DNA of 64,000 nucleotides, from NCBI GenBank assembly GCA_034670145.1, contig JAXMOA010000022.1:20688-84687 (forward strand). The letters are read 5' to 3'. Source of the stretch: HXMU1420-2 sp034670145. Its GTDB lineage: Bacteria > Pseudomonadota > Alphaproteobacteria > Rhodobacterales > Rhodobacteraceae. Numbering within the stretch: the first letter of the stretch is position 1; every line of letters starts with the position of its first letter. The notes beneath the pieces were generated by a model. It was not told where the DNA came from. It did not search any database and saw only the letters and a list, made by a program, of their open reading frames with translations. This document shows, one piece after another, positions 8,407 to 16,792 of this stretch. The translations under genes and the position numbers were made by a program.

Positions 8407-10161
8407 GTGGCAAAATTTCCCAAAATGGATAAGTCCGAAAAGGAATACGAACGCGAACTGCGTCAGTTCAAATGGGGCGAAGCCCGCTCCTTTATCGGGG
8501 TGGATTTTGACTCGTCCGGGCTTGCGCGTGCCAAAAATCTGATGAGCCAGGCCACCGGGGCAGCCCTGAAAAAGCCTTACTGCAAGGTCGGGCTGGTGAA
8601 GAACGACCTGGTGTTTCGGATCAAACATGACAAGAAGCACCACTTTGGCGAAGGGGACATCATTCTGATCCGCAACTTTGGCGAAATCTCGAATGAAGAA
8701 TCGCTAAGCAGTAAATCCAAGAACCAGGGTGTTTTGGGCCGGGCGACGGCGCGTGACCCGCTGACCATTGAATGGTGGGAACGAACACTCGGCTCGACCG
8801 TGCGCGACCCTTCGGATCTGACCGTGATGATCCCGCAATTCCGATCCAAGTTCGAGGCTTTGAGCGGTGTCGCGACCGCGCGGGCGTTTGACGAAACCTT
8901 AAAGGCGCTGGACGACCTAAAGGGAGAAACCCGCAAGGTGCTGGCGGCTTTTCCGGCCAAAAATGACCGCACGCTCCTCAAGAAACTGGTTGCCGGAATC
9001 GCGTTTTACGAAAAGTCGGTGCGCGCAAAACAAGACCAGTTTCAGGCCAAGGTTGGCGCGGTCATTCGCAATGTCATTGCAGATCTGACCACGACGACGA
9101 AAAATCGAAAAAGCGAACTGGCCCAGATCCTGAAACAGGCGCAGAAGAGCCTGGCTGCAGGCGATCAACGTGGTGTCGAGCGCTTGCGCTCGGAAGCGGA
9201 GCAATGTTTGAAAAGCTTTGCCCAAGAGACGAGCGATTCTTTCATAGAACGAATGCTGGCGCTGCGGGCGCAGCAGAATGGCCTTCATTCCGACGAATTC
9301 CCTTTGCAAACGGTTGCTTCTGCCCTGAACGATGCCAAGCGTGGCCTGGCAACAGCGACCGATGAATTCCAGGCTGTTGCAGACGAAATCGAGGCTGCAC
9401 CCTCTGGGTCATCGCCGGACAAGAAAAGTTTCAAGGTGGTCGACAGGATTCAGGGTGTGCTCAAGAAACTCACGACGCTAACGCAGACGGTAGAGACCGG
9501 CGCAGAGAGCGCGAGAGACATGTTTGATACGCTGGCGGTGGGCAACACAAGGTTGGGTAAGACGGCCGATGAATGGCTTGATATCGCCAAAAAAGGGTTG
9601 AACGACACGCTTGTTCCGACCGTCGCAAAAATCTCTTCCATGATCACAAAGGCGCTTTCGGAAGAGGGCAGGGACAACGAGGAGCTGCGCAAGGCGTTGC
9701 TGAAGCTGCAAGCTGAAAATGACAAACTGGACAAGGCGTGCAGGGGGAGATTGAGAAATGTCGTCGATGACGCCCAAAAAGCGTATGACGCCGCTCCAGG
9801 GCTGCTTATGGACATGGTCGCGACAGTTCAAAGGGATGTGGATGGTTTTCAGAAGCTTGTGGATGTCGCTGAAGCGGCAGTCAACGACTGGGAAAACGAA
9901 AACGAAGAATTGGAGGCGGCTGCGCTCCGTGTTGGCAATGCAGGCGACAAAGGCATTGCATTGTCGACATCCGGCATCGGTGGATACGGTGTGGGCAAGA
10001 GCGGTAGCGGGAAGTCTTTGAGCCTGCATCCCTGGTCTTTTCTGGAAAGGGCAGTGAAGCACAGCCACTTTTCCGGTGCGGCGAGCCCGTACAACAGGGT
10101 CAAAACCCAGTTTGAAAACCTCAAACAGACAGTTTCTGACCTTAAAAAGAAGGTCTCTTGA
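8407..10161 (+). CDS. Large coiled-coil protein of unknown function
   Basis: This 584-residue soluble protein is not recognised. Residues 1-125 look globular and basic (KWGEARSFIGVDFDSSG; GEGDIILIRNFGEI). Residues from about 130 to 490 are rich in Ala, Glu, Lys, Gln and Leu in heptad-like runs and should form long coiled coils. Near the C-terminus a Gly/Ser-rich linker (GIGGYGVGKSGSGKS) precedes a last short helical segment. No signal peptide or membrane helix is seen. The GTG start at 8407 has AAAGGTGA six bases upstream; ATG at 8425 is the alternative. It stands alone between a divergent regulator and a pseudogene, with an AT-rich promoter, which suggests an acquired single-gene unit. Confidence 0.6.
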   Translation: MAKFPKMDKSEKEYERELRQFKWGEARSFIGVDFDSSGLARAKNLMSQATGAALKKPYCKVGLVKNDLVFRIKHDKKHHFGEGDIILIRNFGEISNEESLSSKSKNQGVLGRATARDPLTIEWWERTLGSTVRDPSDLTVMIPQFRSKFEALSGVATARAFDETLKALDDLKGETRKVLAAFPAKNDRTLLKKLVAGIAFYEKSVRAKQDQFQAKVGAVIRNVIADLTTTTKNRKSELAQILKQAQKSLAAGDQRGVERLRSEAEQCLKSFAQETSDSFIERMLALRAQQNGLHSDEFPLQTVASALNDAKRGLATATDEFQAVADEIEAAPSGSSPDKKSFKVVDRIQGVLKKLTTLTQTVETGAESARDMFDTLAVGNTRLGKTADEWLDIAKKGLNDTLVPTVAKISSMITKALSEEGRDNEELRKALLKLQAENDKLDKACRGRLRNVVDDAQKAYDAAPGLLMDMVATVQRDVDGFQKLVDVAEAAVNDWENENEELEAAALRVGNAGDKGIALSTSGIGGYGVGKSGSGKSLSLHPWSFLERAVKHSHFSGAASPYNRVKTQFENLKQTVSDLKKKVS

Positions 10162-10246
10162 ACGACGTTTCAGACCAAATGGGCGAGGTTCAGGCCGATC
10201 GTGCACCTCCCCATAAAGGGTCGCAGCGGTTGACATGACCGGCCAT

Positions 10247-10480
10247 CTATTGGGTTGCTCCGTCTTCAGCGTGACGCTTTGAAAAGTCCTCGATGCGGTC
10301 ATGTTCGCGCGGCCTGACCAATACAGAAGCGGTTTGTCGTATTGCGCCAGCCGGGACAGCATGGCCTGGGGCATGACCCGGATCAAAGTGTTTCCGGTCG
10401 TCTCTGCCAAGGCGAGATGGAAGGCGATATCGGCTTTGATGAAGGCTTGGTCCTGTCCGAGCTTTGCGCGCGGTTTTCGT
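10247..10480 (-). pseudogene. Decayed FadR-type GntR regulator (FCD domain remnant)
   Basis: On the minus strand one frame reads IKADIAFHLALAETTGN, the metal-binding FCD helix of FadR-subfamily regulators, followed by LIRVMPQAMLSRL. The match then continues in another frame as RPREHDRIEDFSKRHAEDG, the second FCD segment (usually 'RPxEHxxI'), and ends at a stop at about 10247. A TGA sits just upstream of the first segment and no winged-helix domain is found. This is therefore a frameshifted C-terminal remnant. It sits beside the RuBisCO-like gene, whose former regulator it may have been. Confidence 0.55.
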
Positions 10481-10550
10481 CAATTGAGCGAACACGTTGC
10501 GGGCTGGTATGATGAGTATTACAGTGACGTCAACCAGAAGGGCGGCAAGC

Positions 10551-11798
10551 ATGGCAAGCACGTATATCCGCGTGACATATCGGCTGGAGACACCGGGCAG
10601 CATCGAACGCTTGGCCGCCAAGATTGCGTCCGACCAATCCACCGGCACCTTTACAGAACTGCCCGGAGAGACTGCGGAGGTCCAGGCCCGCTGCGCCGCT
10701 GTGGTCGAGCGGATCACGCCGTTGCCGGCGCATGACACGCCCTCCCTGCCCACATCAGAGCCGGGGCCCTATCATCGTGCAGATGTTGTGATTGCCTATC
10801 CGCTGGAGGCGGTTGGCACCGATATTGCGGCCTTGGTCACGATCACCATTGGCGGGGTTTATGCGGTGCGCGGTCTGACGGGCGTGCGGGTGATGGATAT
10901 TGATCTGCCGCCAGAGTGGGCCTGCCATCCGGGGCCGCAATTTGGCATCAAGGGGACCCGTCGTCTGACCGGGGTGAGCGAGGGGCCGATCATTGCCTCC
11001 ATCATCAAACCGTCGCTGGGTCTGCTGCCCGAGGAGGCCGCGGCCGTGATCAAGGGGCTGTGCGAGGCGGGGGTGGATTTCATCAAGGACGATGAAAAGC
11101 TGATGAGCCCCGGCTATTCGTCGCTGGAGGCCCGGGTCCGTGCGATCATGCCTGTCATCCTGGCGCATGAGCAAAAGACCGGAAAAAAGGTCATGTATGC
11201 CTTTGGTATATCCTCGGCCGACCCGGATGTGATGATGCGCAACCATGATCTGGTTGTCGAGGCGGGGGGCAATGCGGCGGTGCTCAACATCAACTCGATC
11301 GGCTATGGCGGCATGTCGTTTCTGCGCAAACGGTCTGGGCTGTGTCTGCATGCGCATCGCAATGGTTGGGATATCCTGACCCGCCATCCGGGCTTGGGTA
11401 TGGAGTTCCGCGCCTATCAGAAAATCTGGCGTTTGCTGGGGGTGGACCAGTTTCAGATCAACGGTATCCGTGCCAAATACTGGGAGCCGGATGACAGTTT
11501 TGTCCGGTCTTTTGGCGATGTCATGACGCCGATGTTCCACCAGGATGACCGGGCATTGCCGGTGGTCTGTTCCGGGCAATGGGGCGGGCAGGCGGTTGAG
11601 ACATACGAACGGACGGGCCGGACATTGGATCTGATGTATCTGGGGGGCGGGGGCATCCATGGGCATCCGATGGGGCCTGCCAGCGGTGTGGCCGCGATCC
11701 GGCAGGCATGGGATGCAGCGCGCGAAGGGATCAGCCTGGCCGCCAAGGCCAGGGAGCATGCCGAACTGGCCGCTGCGCTGGACAAATGGCAGGATTGA
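10551..11798 (+). CDS. RuBisCO-like protein (form IV large-subunit family)
   Basis: This 415-residue protein has the RuBisCO large-chain barrel: IIASIIKPSLGL (strand 1 lysine), GVDFIKDDEKL (the carbamylated Lys and the Asp/Glu metal ligands are kept), NINSIGYGG, and GGGGIHGHPMGPASG at the phosphate site. The loop-6 lysine motif is replaced by SGQWGGQ, so it is not a carbon-fixing RuBisCO. Family members act as enolases, isomerases or transcarboxylases in methionine salvage or in rare-sugar acid (for example isoapionate) breakdown. The ATG at 10551 follows GAAGGGCGG; earlier in-frame starts at 10497 and 10509 exist. No metabolic operon partners are adjacent, so the reaction is undetermined. 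Confidence 0.82.
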   Translation: MASTYIRVTYRLETPGSIERLAAKIASDQSTGTFTELPGETAEVQARCAAVVERITPLPAHDTPSLPTSEPGPYHRADVVIAYPLEAVGTDIAALVTITIGGVYAVRGLTGVRVMDIDLPPEWACHPGPQFGIKGTRRLTGVSEGPIIASIIKPSLGLLPEEAAAVIKGLCEAGVDFIKDDEKLMSPGYSSLEARVRAIMPVILAHEQKTGKKVMYAFGISSADPDVMMRNHDLVVEAGGNAAVLNINSIGYGGMSFLRKRSGLCLHAHRNGWDILTRHPGLGMEFRAYQKIWRLLGVDQFQINGIRAKYWEPDDSFVRSFGDVMTPMFHQDDRALPVVCSGQWGGQAVETYERTGRTLDLMYLGGGGIHGHPMGPASGVAAIRQAWDAAREGISLAAKAREHAELAAALDKWQD

Positions 11799-11814
11799 GC
11801 GCGCGCAGGCGGTT

Positions 11815-11832
11815 GCGGCCCGGGGCCGTTTT
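11815..11832 (+). terminator. Rho-independent-like terminator
   Basis: CGGCC (11816-11820) and GGCCG (11824-11828) form a short GC stem, followed by TTTT at 11829-11832. It lies 17 bases after the RuBisCO-like gene, between convergent genes. Confidence 0.5.
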
Positions 11833-11916
11833 CAAATACACAATGCGAAAGACTTGAAACACCGCTGCCGGCTTGATGCGTTTGCCCCCGTGGTTTTTGA
11901 GGCGATGTTAAGTGAG

Positions 11917-13101
11917 TCAGGTTTTTCGCATTGCGCCAGCGCGTTCGGGCCGGGCCGGTCCGGACTTGAAGAATTGAAAGGCCAGGGACAGCGGCACGAC
12001 AAGCGCGAACAGAGCCATCGCCAGCCAGATCGGACCTGTTGTCTCTCCGGTTGCGTCCAGCAGGGCTCCGGCCGCCGGGGGGGCCGCGATCATGATTGCA
12101 AAGTAGATCGTGAAAAAGATGCCCATGCCAAAGGCGCGTACTTGGGGTCTGAGGGCCAGTCCGGACATGGCCATGATCACGCCCGCAGGGGCCATGCCCA
12201 CAAGCCCGAAAAGGAGGCTGGCAAAGAGCCCCGCACCCGGAACGCTGAGCAGCCAAAGCGCCAACACTGCGCCCGTCATGCAGATTGCCAGAACGAGGTT
12301 GCGCCGCCCCAGGCGATCTACGATCTGACCGCAGAGCGCGCCGGAAACGGTCATGAGCCAGCTGCCGATGCTGATGATACCTGCCGCTGCGATGACCGAA
12401 TGGCCCAGCGTTTCCAGCACTTTTGGCCCGAAGGAAAGATAGGTGATGTAGCCCGCGTTGAATGCGCCCCAGGCGCCGGCCGCGCAGAGCACCAGCCGCC
12501 ATTCCTGCCCGGTCAACCGGGGTGCCGGGCCGGGGCCCGCTGTGGGCAGATCGTGCGGGGCGCGGTAGAGTTGATGCACGGCCAAGGCCGCAACGAGACA
12601 ATAGGCAGAGGCGACCTGAAATGGCAGTTGCCAGCCAAAAGCCTCGGCGAGCCAGGCATGGCCCACTTGCCCCATGGCGATACCGAAGGGCCAGGACATG
12701 ACGAGGATGCTCATCGCTGTGGCGATTTCGCGGCCTTCGAACCAGTCGGCGGCCATCTTGGTGAAATAGAGGTTAGAGAACAGGAACCCGGCGCCAGCGA
12801 TCAGGCGTCCCAGCCCGATGCCCGTGCTGCTGGTTGCAAAGGCGGACACCAGCCCGCCGATCGCCAGCGCCCCGAGCCCCAGTGCGACCATGTTGCGATC
12901 CGATACCAGCCTGCCCAAATAACCTGCCGGAAGCGCCAGAAACAGACCCGGAGCCATGAAAAGCCCGATCAGCAATCCGATACCCGTGTAGTCCAGTCCA
13001 AAGGCCACGATCAGGCCGTCGCTTACAGAGGCCAGCGTCTGGAACTGAAACCCCAGCCCGATCCGGGCCAGGAAAAGCAGGCAAAGGATGCGCCAGCGCA
13101 T
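11917..13101 (-). CDS. Major facilitator superfamily transporter
   Basis: This 394-residue protein shows about twelve hydrophobic helices. The family loop motifs are LGRLVSDRNMVALG between helices 2 and 3 and the equivalent DRLGRRNL in the second half. The start at 13101 is chosen because its ATG overlaps the stop of the upstream NTF2-like gene (TAATG) and begins directly with a membrane helix; a longer frame only overlaps that gene. It probably moves a small organic solute, coupled to the partner enzyme and the divergent regulator. Substrate and direction are unknown. Confidence 0.85.
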   Translation of the reverse strand: MRWRILCLLFLARIGLGFQFQTLASVSDGLIVAFGLDYTGIGLLIGLFMAPGLFLALPAGYLGRLVSDRNMVALGLGALAIGGLVSAFATSSTGIGLGRLIAGAGFLFSNLYFTKMAADWFEGREIATAMSILVMSWPFGIAMGQVGHAWLAEAFGWQLPFQVASAYCLVAALAVHQLYRAPHDLPTAGPGPAPRLTGQEWRLVLCAAGAWGAFNAGYITYLSFGPKVLETLGHSVIAAAGIISIGSWLMTVSGALCGQIVDRLGRRNLVLAICMTGAVLALWLLSVPGAGLFASLLFGLVGMAPAGVIMAMSGLALRPQVRAFGMGIFFTIYFAIMIAAPPAAGALLDATGETTGPIWLAMALFALVVPLSLAFQFFKSGPARPERAGAMRKT

Positions 13102-13514
13102 TAGGCCCAGCCAAGCTGACGCAGCGCGTGCAGGTCGTTCCAGATCTTGGTCATATGCGAGATCTTGTTCCCCTGGAACGTCATGACATAGGCGTAGTCG
13201 GAAACGACACTCTTCTCTGTGGGCGGGACGGGGCCACCGTCGCCGGTCTGTGTGCCGTGAAACTCGGCCGCTGCCACGGCTGTACCGCGATCCTGGTCCA
13301 TCGCAAAGGATTTCAGCACATATCGCCCATCCGGAACAGGGGTCAGCAGCCCTTTCATCCACTCGGCATATTCTGCCAGCGACTTGGTCTCGGCCAGCGC
13401 GTCGGCCTGACAGGAGAAGCTGGCGTCGGATGTGCAATAGGGTTGGCAGGCCTCCCAGCCCTGACCGGTTTCGCAGGCATCAAAGAACGTTTTTGCGGTT
13501 TCAAAATTTGACAT
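13101..13514 (-). CDS. SnoaL/NTF2-like domain protein
   Basis: This 137-residue single-domain protein matches the SnoaL/NTF2-like cone fold: an N-terminal helix (NFETAKTFFDACETGQGWEACQPYC), a sheet with AAAEFHGTQTGDG, and the closing VMTFQGNKISHMTKIWND strand and helix. Members act as small-molecule isomerases, cyclases or simple binding proteins; many have no known reaction. It is translationally coupled to the MFS transporter, so it may act on the transported compound. Confidence 0.7.
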   Translation of the reverse strand: MSNFETAKTFFDACETGQGWEACQPYCTSDASFSCQADALAETKSLAEYAEWMKGLLTPVPDGRYVLKSFAMDQDRGTAVAAAEFHGTQTGDGGPVPPTEKSVVSDYAYVMTFQGNKISHMTKIWNDLHALRQLGWA

Positions 13515-13579
13515 CTTACCCTCTGTGTTTTGTGTTGATTGGGTTGAGGATAGGCGAGGGGGGATGGCCTGCGTATCGG

Positions 13580-13632
13580 GCAGATGCAGTAAACCAAGGC
13601 TGGATCGTGCAGTATTTGCCTACAGCATCTGC
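13580..13632. promoter_or_regulatory. Inverted repeat in divergent promoter region
   Basis: GCAGATGC (13580-13587) and GCATCTGC (13625-13632) are a perfect 8-bp inverted repeat separated by 37 bases, in the 180-base gap between the NTF2/MFS operon and the HTH-GAF regulator gene. The position suits a looping or two-site operator for that regulator. Confidence 0.35.
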
Positions 13633-13694
13633 AGGATTGCGCCCCGCGCATCGGATGGTCACTGTGGCGGTGACGCAATGGCGGGGTAAGATCA

Positions 13695-14492
13695 ATGTCA
13701 GACCAGGGCGAGTTAAGTGCCAGAGAGCGAGAGATTGCCCAGCGCTACGCCGCCGGGGCCAGCTATCAGGATATTGCCTCGGCTCTTGTGATTGCGCCGT
13801 CGACCGTGCGCACGCATCTGGCCACAATCTATCGCAAACTCGAAGTGTCGTCGAAAGTGGAACTGGCAAACCGCCTGAGCGGGGCTGCGATTGCGCCACG
13901 CAACCAGTCTGAATTGAACTCGGTGATTTCAGAACTCGCGCTTGGTCTGGAAGAGGCGCTGAGCCGCGAAAAGGCTTTGAGCGAGGTTTTGCGGATTATC
14001 AGCGCCTCGCATGGGGATCTGGATTTGGTGATGCCCTCTATTTTGGGCTATGCGCTGGAACTTTGCGACGCTGAATTCGGGATCCTGTTTGAGTGCCGTC
14101 AGAACCAAACATTCCTGGCCAGTTATACGCGCGGTATTCCTGTGTTGTTTCAGGACTGGCTGGACAACACTGGGCCTTTTGGCGTGGGCGCGCAGACCGG
14201 TCTTGGACGGATGAGCCGTCAGCGTGAGGTGATCAATATCATCGATGTGAAATCCGAAGAGGTTTATCATTCGGGGGATCCGCTGCGCTATGCGACGGCC
14301 GATCTGGGCGGGGCACGGTCCTTTGCGGCGATCCCGATGCTGGCTGCGGACAGGTTGGTCGGGGCGTTCACTATCTATCGACAAACCGTACGACCTTTTT
14401 CAGACGATGCGCTACGGTTGGCGCAGTTGTTTGCGGCGCAGAGTGTGATTGCGATAGAAAACGCGCGCCTTGTCAGCGCGGCACAGAGGTGA
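13695..14492 (+). CDS. LuxR-type HTH regulator with C-terminal GAF domain
   Basis: This 265-residue protein puts the LuxR-type helix-turn-helix first (LSAREREIAQRYAAGASYQDIASALVIAPSTVRTHLATIYRKLEV, residues about 7-52), then a helical linker and a GAF domain (about residues 95-262, including FGILFECRQNQTFLASYTRG and GGARSFAAIPMLAADRLVGAFTIYR). The usual LuxR order is sensor first, HTH last. It probably senses a small ligand and controls the divergent NTF2-like/MFS pair. Some adenylate cyclases also begin with a LuxR HTH, but no cyclase domain is present here. Confidence 0.75.
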   Translation: MSDQGELSAREREIAQRYAAGASYQDIASALVIAPSTVRTHLATIYRKLEVSSKVELANRLSGAAIAPRNQSELNSVISELALGLEEALSREKALSEVLRIISASHGDLDLVMPSILGYALELCDAEFGILFECRQNQTFLASYTRGIPVLFQDWLDNTGPFGVGAQTGLGRMSRQREVINIIDVKSEEVYHSGDPLRYATADLGGARSFAAIPMLAADRLVGAFTIYRQTVRPFSDDALRLAQLFAAQSVIAIENARLVSAAQR

Positions 14493-14869
14493 GCGGCCGG
14501 GCCGGATTGTCGTGATGAAATGACGGATGCGCCCGTCGCCTGACAAAGAGCGGGCCCGGGGCACGACTGAGGGCGGCAGAAGCCTGCGCTCCATAAGCTT
14601 GCCTGTTGCGGGGGCTGCATGGTGCAGGGCCGTCGTGCTGCAAGGGCGCAATAACACAACCATTTGGCCAAAAATCGAACGCGGCGCTTGGCGATGCGAC
14701 ATAGGTCATCCGTATCGCAGTTTGCAGACAGAGGAGGTCAGTCGATGGGGCGTCAGAGATCACTTTCAACGCGGCCATTGCCAGAAGGCTGCCCAGAAGG
14801 CTGGGTTGTGGGCAAAGGTCAAAGCATCAACGCGATCTGCCCCGAGCCTGTCGCCGTCGGGTGTTCCGG
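14493..14869. other. Intergenic region, nothing assigned
   Basis: About 375 bases follow the HTH-GAF gene. Overlapping frames on both strands give low-complexity, Arg/Pro-rich translations with no recognisable family. No RNA gene or repeat was found. Confidence 0.4.
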
Positions 14870-15271
14870 ATGAGGCTGATATTTCTGTTGGCGGCATCGC
14901 TGGTCTTCATGGGCGACACCGCCAGCGCGCGGACCCGGGTCATTGATGCGGATACGGTTCAGGTCAATGGCGTGCGCGTGCGCCTGAACGGCGTTGACGC
15001 CCCCGAGATCGGAACGCAGGCGGGGCAGGCCGCGCGTCGCTGGATGGTCAATCATCTGGCTTCTGGCGGTCAATTGGACTGCGAACTCAATGGGGAACGC
15101 AGTTATAATCGTTACATTGGCATCTGTTATCTGGATGGCAAAGATATCGGCGCCGCGCTGATCAAGGCCGGACATGCGCTGGACTGCTATCGTTACTCGC
15201 GAGGCCGCTATGCCCATCTGGAGACGCCAGCGGCGCGCTCCCGGCTCGCACGGGCGGGCTATTGCAACTGA
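14870..15271 (+). CDS. Secreted thermonuclease-like (staphylococcal nuclease fold) protein
   Basis: This 133-residue protein has a signal peptide (MRLIFLLAASLVFMGDTASA) followed by a compact nuclease-like domain: VIDADTVQVNGVRVRLNGVDAPEIG is the family's first half (D and R of the Ca/phosphate site), and ERSYNRYIGICYLDGKDIGAALIKAGHALD is the second half. It lacks the length of full micrococcal nucleases but matches the short periplasmic form common in Rhodobacterales. The ATG at 14870 is preferred because the signal sequence begins there; GTG at 14861 is possible. Confidence 0.78.
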   Translation: MRLIFLLAASLVFMGDTASARTRVIDADTVQVNGVRVRLNGVDAPEIGTQAGQAARRWMVNHLASGGQLDCELNGERSYNRYIGICYLDGKDIGAALIKAGHALDCYRYSRGRYAHLETPAARSRLARAGYCN

Positions 15272-15478
15272 ATTAGACCACGTCGTGATGGCGCATCGGC
15301 CTCGTTTGTCCGGTTCTGCTGTCCCTGTTTTGCGTCACCAGTTTCGCTTTTTCCCATCCTTGCCGCCTGGCTTTGACGGTGACGCAGCGCTGTTTCCGGC
15401 AGAGCGTCGTCCCGGTCAAACCCGGGTTGGCATTTTGCGGCACAGAGCGTGCCGACAATTTTCTGATCGGAGATTACA

Positions 15479-16792
15479 ATGACGAATGAACGCGGCAGGA
15501 TCACTGCGCAAGAGGCCAAAGGGTTGCGGACGGCCAAGGAACTTGAGGGCCATTTGGCATGGCTCGACACGTTTACGCCCGCCGCGCTGGGCGTGCTGGC
15601 CCTGGCATCGGGCATCTATACCTATCTGGGCGTATCTTCCTTGCTGGAGGAAAATGGCGCTGTCTCTTTCTTTGCGGCAATCGCCTATTCGATTGCGGTC
15701 TCGGTCGGGATCTTTGTGTTTTGGAGCTACATGCTGCGTCTGCTGCCCTCTATGCGGTCTGCGGGCGGGTTTATCGGGTTGACGGTGTCCACCTTCTTTG
15801 GATCATTGGCCATCATCGCAATGTCCAGTTGGCTGAACGCAGCCGCATTGGCAGGGTCTGCCGCCGTGGAACAGCATCTGGAAAACACGGTCCGCGATTA
15901 TCAGTCCGCACTGGAGCAAGCCCATGAAATTGCGCTCAGCGGTCAAGCGCTGGGGCGGGATGTCCAGCGGGCCCGGCAGAGTTTCGAGGAACTGGCGGCG
16001 CTGGAAGAAACCGGAGAGCTTTCCGGGTCTTCGGGGCGTGGTGCCGTATTTCGCGTGCTGAAGCAAAAGAGTGAGGAACTGCGCAATCTGGAAGAGCAGA
16101 TTTCGAACCAGCAGCCCCTGATCGAGACCGCGTTTGTAAAGGGCAATGAAATTCTGGCCCGGATGCGCGGTCTGACGGTGGCTGCGGGGCCGGTTGACAA
16201 ACGCTCGGTCCAGTTTTCAGAGGAAAGCGTAAAGCTGGCGGGCGTCATTTCGCAACTCAACCAATATTCGGTTGCCACGCTTGTCGTGAGGGCGGCCAAG
16301 GATTTGCCGGCTTCGGTCGTTCTGCCGGAACTGGACGGGCGAAGCCCGGCTGTGCGCGACGCACAATCCGCAACCATCAATTCCGTTTTGAGCGCTTTGG
16401 ATCAGCGCAGCAATACGTTGAAGACCGCCGCCGAAGATGTGCTGGAAATGGAGCCGCCATTGGAGACGGCCTATAACCCGATTTCCAGTGCGGATGCTGT
16501 GATCCGATATGCGCATAACTTTGCGCCGTCTTGGGCAGGTGCCATTGCAATCGACCTGCTGCCAGCGGTGTTGGTGTTTGTCCTGGCCATCACCCAAGCT
16601 GCGATCCGGAGCGGGCGGGATGGAATGAGCATAGAAGACACCCTGTCTCTGGCGGACCTGAAGGCGGCAATGAATGCCATGAAGGAAGTCGAGTTTACGA
16701 TGGGAGTCGCAGACGCGGCCATGCACGAGCGGACGGCGACACAGCGCAACAAGACAGTGTCGCACCCCGAGGCAGGGACATCCCTGGGGTGA
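15479..16792 (+). CDS. Four-helix membrane protein with long coiled-coil loop, unknown function
   Basis: This 437-residue protein is not recognised. Three membrane helices lie at about residues 32-56, 63-88 and 97-126 (FFAAIAYSIAVSVGIFVFW; LTVSTFFGSLAIIAMSSWL). Next come roughly 220 polar, Glu/Gln/Ala-rich residues with coiled-coil character, then a fourth helix at about 360-386 (AIAIDLLPAVLVFVLAITQA) and a short tail. GGAG upstream supports the ATG. Its stop overlaps the GTG start of the ClpP-like gene by four bases, so the two are almost certainly co-translated and may form a membrane complex. Confidence 0.65.
   Translation: MTNERGRITAQEAKGLRTAKELEGHLAWLDTFTPAALGVLALASGIYTYLGVSSLLEENGAVSFFAAIAYSIAVSVGIFVFWSYMLRLLPSMRSAGGFIGLTVSTFFGSLAIIAMSSWLNAAALAGSAAVEQHLENTVRDYQSALEQAHEIALSGQALGRDVQRARQSFEELAALEETGELSGSSGRGAVFRVLKQKSEELRNLEEQISNQQPLIETAFVKGNEILARMRGLTVAAGPVDKRSVQFSEESVKLAGVISQLNQYSVATLVVRAAKDLPASVVLPELDGRSPAVRDAQSATINSVLSALDQRSNTLKTAAEDVLEMEPPLETAYNPISSADAVIRYAHNFAPSWAGAIAIDLLPAVLVFVLAITQAAIRSGRDGMSIEDTLSLADLKAAMNAMKEVEFTMGVADAAMHERTATQRNKTVSHPEAGTSLG

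Noticed and set aside
9960..10020. P-loop-like GVGKSGSGKS in the coiled-coil protein
   Set aside because: No flanking beta strand, Walker B or nucleotide-binding fold is seen; it lies in a Gly/Ser linker.
9478..10410. A 310-codon minus-strand frame opposite the coiled-coil gene
   Set aside because: Only its first 30 or so residues are meaningful (FCD remnant); the rest is antisense shadow.
11659..13104. A 481-codon plus-strand frame opposite the MFS gene
   Set aside because: It is a hydrophilic Gly/Gln/His/Arg-rich shadow of a membrane-protein gene.
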